Positions 1 to 64,000 of a stretch of DNA of 64,000 bases are shown in pieces. The position numbers were made by a program, and so were the translations under genes. This stretch comes from Mixophyes australis (taxonomy: Eukaryota > Chordata > Amphibia > Anura > Limnodynastidae). The notes under the pieces were generated by a model, which was given only the letters and a program-made list of their open reading frames with translations, ran no database searches and was not told the DNA's origin. Every line of letters starts with the position of its first letter. Within the stretch, counting starts at the first letter, position 1. Location of the stretch: contig JAVHZZ010000011.1 of the NCBI GenBank assembly GCA_036250195.1, positions 62,304,919-62,368,918 on the forward strand. Reading direction: 5' to 3'.

Positions 1-144
1 TGCAGTTCGCGGCACCCTTAGAGTCTCCAAATTTTTTCAAGGCACCCCTCCAAAATAATTGTTGAGCAGTCCTGTTTTAGAAGTAGTTGGGTCGAAAAAT
101 TGTAATAAGTATTTAGGTCAGGACAGAAATACTTATTTAGTTGT

Positions 145-800
145 ATGCAAAAATCCCCCCCCCTGCATCCAGACACTCTGCCCTCAGGCACTTTGCCCCC
201 TCTGCATCCAGACACACTGCCCCCTCTCACACTGTCCCCTCTGCCATGCTGTCCCCCCTCCTCTGCCCTCTCACACGCTGTCCCCCTCCTCTGCCCTCTC
301 ACACGCTGTCCCCCTCCACTGTCCCTCTCTCACGCTGTGTCCCCCTCCACTGTCCCTCTCTCACGCTGTGTCCCCCTCCACTGTCCCTCTCTCACGCTGT
401 GTCCCCCTCCACTGTCCCTCTCTCACGCTGTGTCCCCCTCCACTGTCCCTCTCTCACGCTGTGTCCCCCTCCACTGTCCCTCTCTCACGCTGTGTCCCCC
501 TCCACTGTCCCTCTCTCACGCTGTGTCCCCCTCCACTGTCCCTCTCTCACGCTGTGTCCCCCTCCACTGTCCCTCTCTCACGCTGTGTCCCCCTCCACTG
601 TCCCTCTCTCACGCTGTGTCCCCCTCCACTGTCCCCCTCTCACGCTGTGTCCCCCTCCACTGTCCCCCTCTCACGCTGTGTCCCCCTCCACTGTCCCTCT
701 CTCACGCTGTGTCCCCCTCCACTGTCCCTCTCTCACGCTGTGTCCCCCTCCACTGTCCCTCTCTCACGCTGTGTCCCCCTCCACTGCCCCTCTGGAATGA
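145..800. repeat. 31-bp GC-rich minisatellite
   Basis: From about 290 to 790 a 31-bp unit (core cactgtccctctctcacgct followed by gtgtccccctc) repeats about 16 times with almost no variation; degenerate units extend left to about 145. Because 31 is not a multiple of three and the unit has no stop in any forward frame, all three forward frames stay open for over 650 nt. Those frames are artefacts of the repeat, not genes. Homogeneity of the copies points to recent expansion. Confidence 0.9.
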
Positions 801-1127
801 AGCATTGTTTCAATAATCTATAACAATATCAACAATTTTGTCCACGTCTAAATTATAGGGGTAAAAATATCTGATTGTTTGGAGACAAATTTGTAAAGGT
901 AGAAAATGTAAACTTGAGAAAGTTATGAGGATGAGACATGAAACATTTCTGTTACACACTACAAAAAAAGACTAAATAAAAGCAGGTCTTATGTGTTTTC
1001 AAATGTAATATACACTTGCAGATTATAATGGAAATCCAGTTGGTAAGTGCCATAAACACAGCAAAGGGTGGCTGAAAAGCTTTTAAAAAAATAAACACAT
1101 TGTGTAATAATAAAAAAAAATACTTAC

Positions 1128-63343
<62,216 letters not shown>

Positions 63344-64000
63344 CTGTTAAGAAAAACAAAACAAAACCCATCAATAACCATTGTGTTTATTAACCTACAT
63401 TCGTTAAAGCAGTAATCTCCGATAGTAGAGTTATTGTTCACAATTCTGAAACAGCCACCGAGATGGGTGTGAGCGGGAACTTCAAACTAGTTCCATATGC
63501 ACACACACCATTCCGCAGTGTCACACTACAACTATTGTAAACATAGTTTATTGAAAGTATGTCCAGAACATCTGACAGTTATATGGGATAATGTGAACAC
63601 TTTAAATGATGGAAATATTTTTTGTTGCACACAATTTAACTACAGGTAAAAAAAAAAATTCTAAGCATACTGAAATAAAATGTATTCCGGGAGAGTCTGG
63701 AATTTTTGGGAGCTCTCCCAGACTCGAGAGAGCAGGGCAACCTCCCGCATCATGCCCCATTCGTTGGTGAAGTGGGTAGGGCGGGGCTAAACACTTTCTC
63801 ATGGGCCAGCCCCCTGCCGTGATAGGCCTAAATAGACAGGGGGAGTGGCCCGACACCACACAAGGACACGTCCCCATGACAGAGCCCCTTCCTGGGCAGC
63901 TTAATGTTAATGTGGGCAAAGATGGTATTCACTTACCAGCATAATACTGGGGAAACATGAGAGAATATGAAAAGAAAAATAATGATTTTTCCCATAATTA
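63344..64000. other. Presumed first LIG1 intron
   Basis: Upstream of the start-codon exon. 63655-63920 is a GC-rich, repeat-like block (gggagagtctgg ... agactcgagagag inverted pair near 63690-63732). No promoter or non-coding exon could be identified. Confidence 0.4.

Noticed and set aside
59..823. Three overlapping plus-strand open frames of 219-254 codons rich in Pro, Ser, Leu and Cys
   Set aside because: They are the three frames of the 31-bp minisatellite, which contains no stop; not protein-coding.

Overview
The window looks like vertebrate intron-rich DNA, most likely from an amphibian (frog-like). The evidence is an expanded single-copy host gene plus a mixture of DIRS, Penelope-like, L1 and L2 LINEs, a sushi-type chromovirus, Tc1/mariner, hAT and PIF/Harbinger elements. 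The species itself is an inference. No bacterial operon, CRISPR array, rRNA or tRNA gene is visible.

The one host gene I can support is LIG1 (DNA ligase 1), on the minus strand across almost the whole window. Eight coding exons (63303-63287, 51065-50967, 49024-48820, 39132-39024, 38925-38812, 14594-14511, 11653-11542, 1238-1128) have GT/AG borders and keep one reading frame, giving 283 codons plus 2 nt. They encode the disordered N-terminal regulatory region: a PCNA-binding PIP box (split by a 12.2-kb intron), acidic and phosphosite-like stretches, a basic nuclear localisation signal, and the start of the conserved DNA-binding domain (YHPINDACW). The catalytic part lies beyond the left edge.

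The introns are filled with transposons. From low to high coordinates: a 31-bp GC-rich minisatellite (290-790); a decayed DIRS pol piece (1960-2760); a 5'-truncated L1 with target-site duplications, carrying a small hAT element (4026-7981); a solo Ty3/gypsy-like LTR containing a 27-bp minisatellite (8179-8716); a second DIRS pol (8966-10950); a hAT deletion element (13026-13891) and a SINE; two Tc1-like elements (17977-20165); a Penelope-like GIY-YIG piece (20620-21560); a full-length L1 (22324-33718) split by a complete sushi-type chromovirus (24472-29759); a foldback MITE sitting inside that L1's target duplication (33726-34695); an L2 LINE (36490-38440); a SINE; older L2 and gypsy pieces (42445-44960); many palindromic MITEs; an apparently intact two-gene PIF/Harbinger transposon (53495-57094); and a ZNF862-like hAT with another hAT nested in it (58800-61290).

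The most informative observations are: (1) the unflagged LIG1 gene model; (2) in the chromovirus, a zero-frame GGGAAAC slippery heptamer at the gag/pol junction, the heptamer known from PEG10, together with a 10-nt self-complementarity between the predicted mRNA 5' end and the sequence just after the LTR, as in self-priming Tf1/sushi elements; (3) the Harbinger element with uninterrupted three-exon transposase and matched TAA duplications; (4) several nested insertions that can be ordered in time from exact target duplications.
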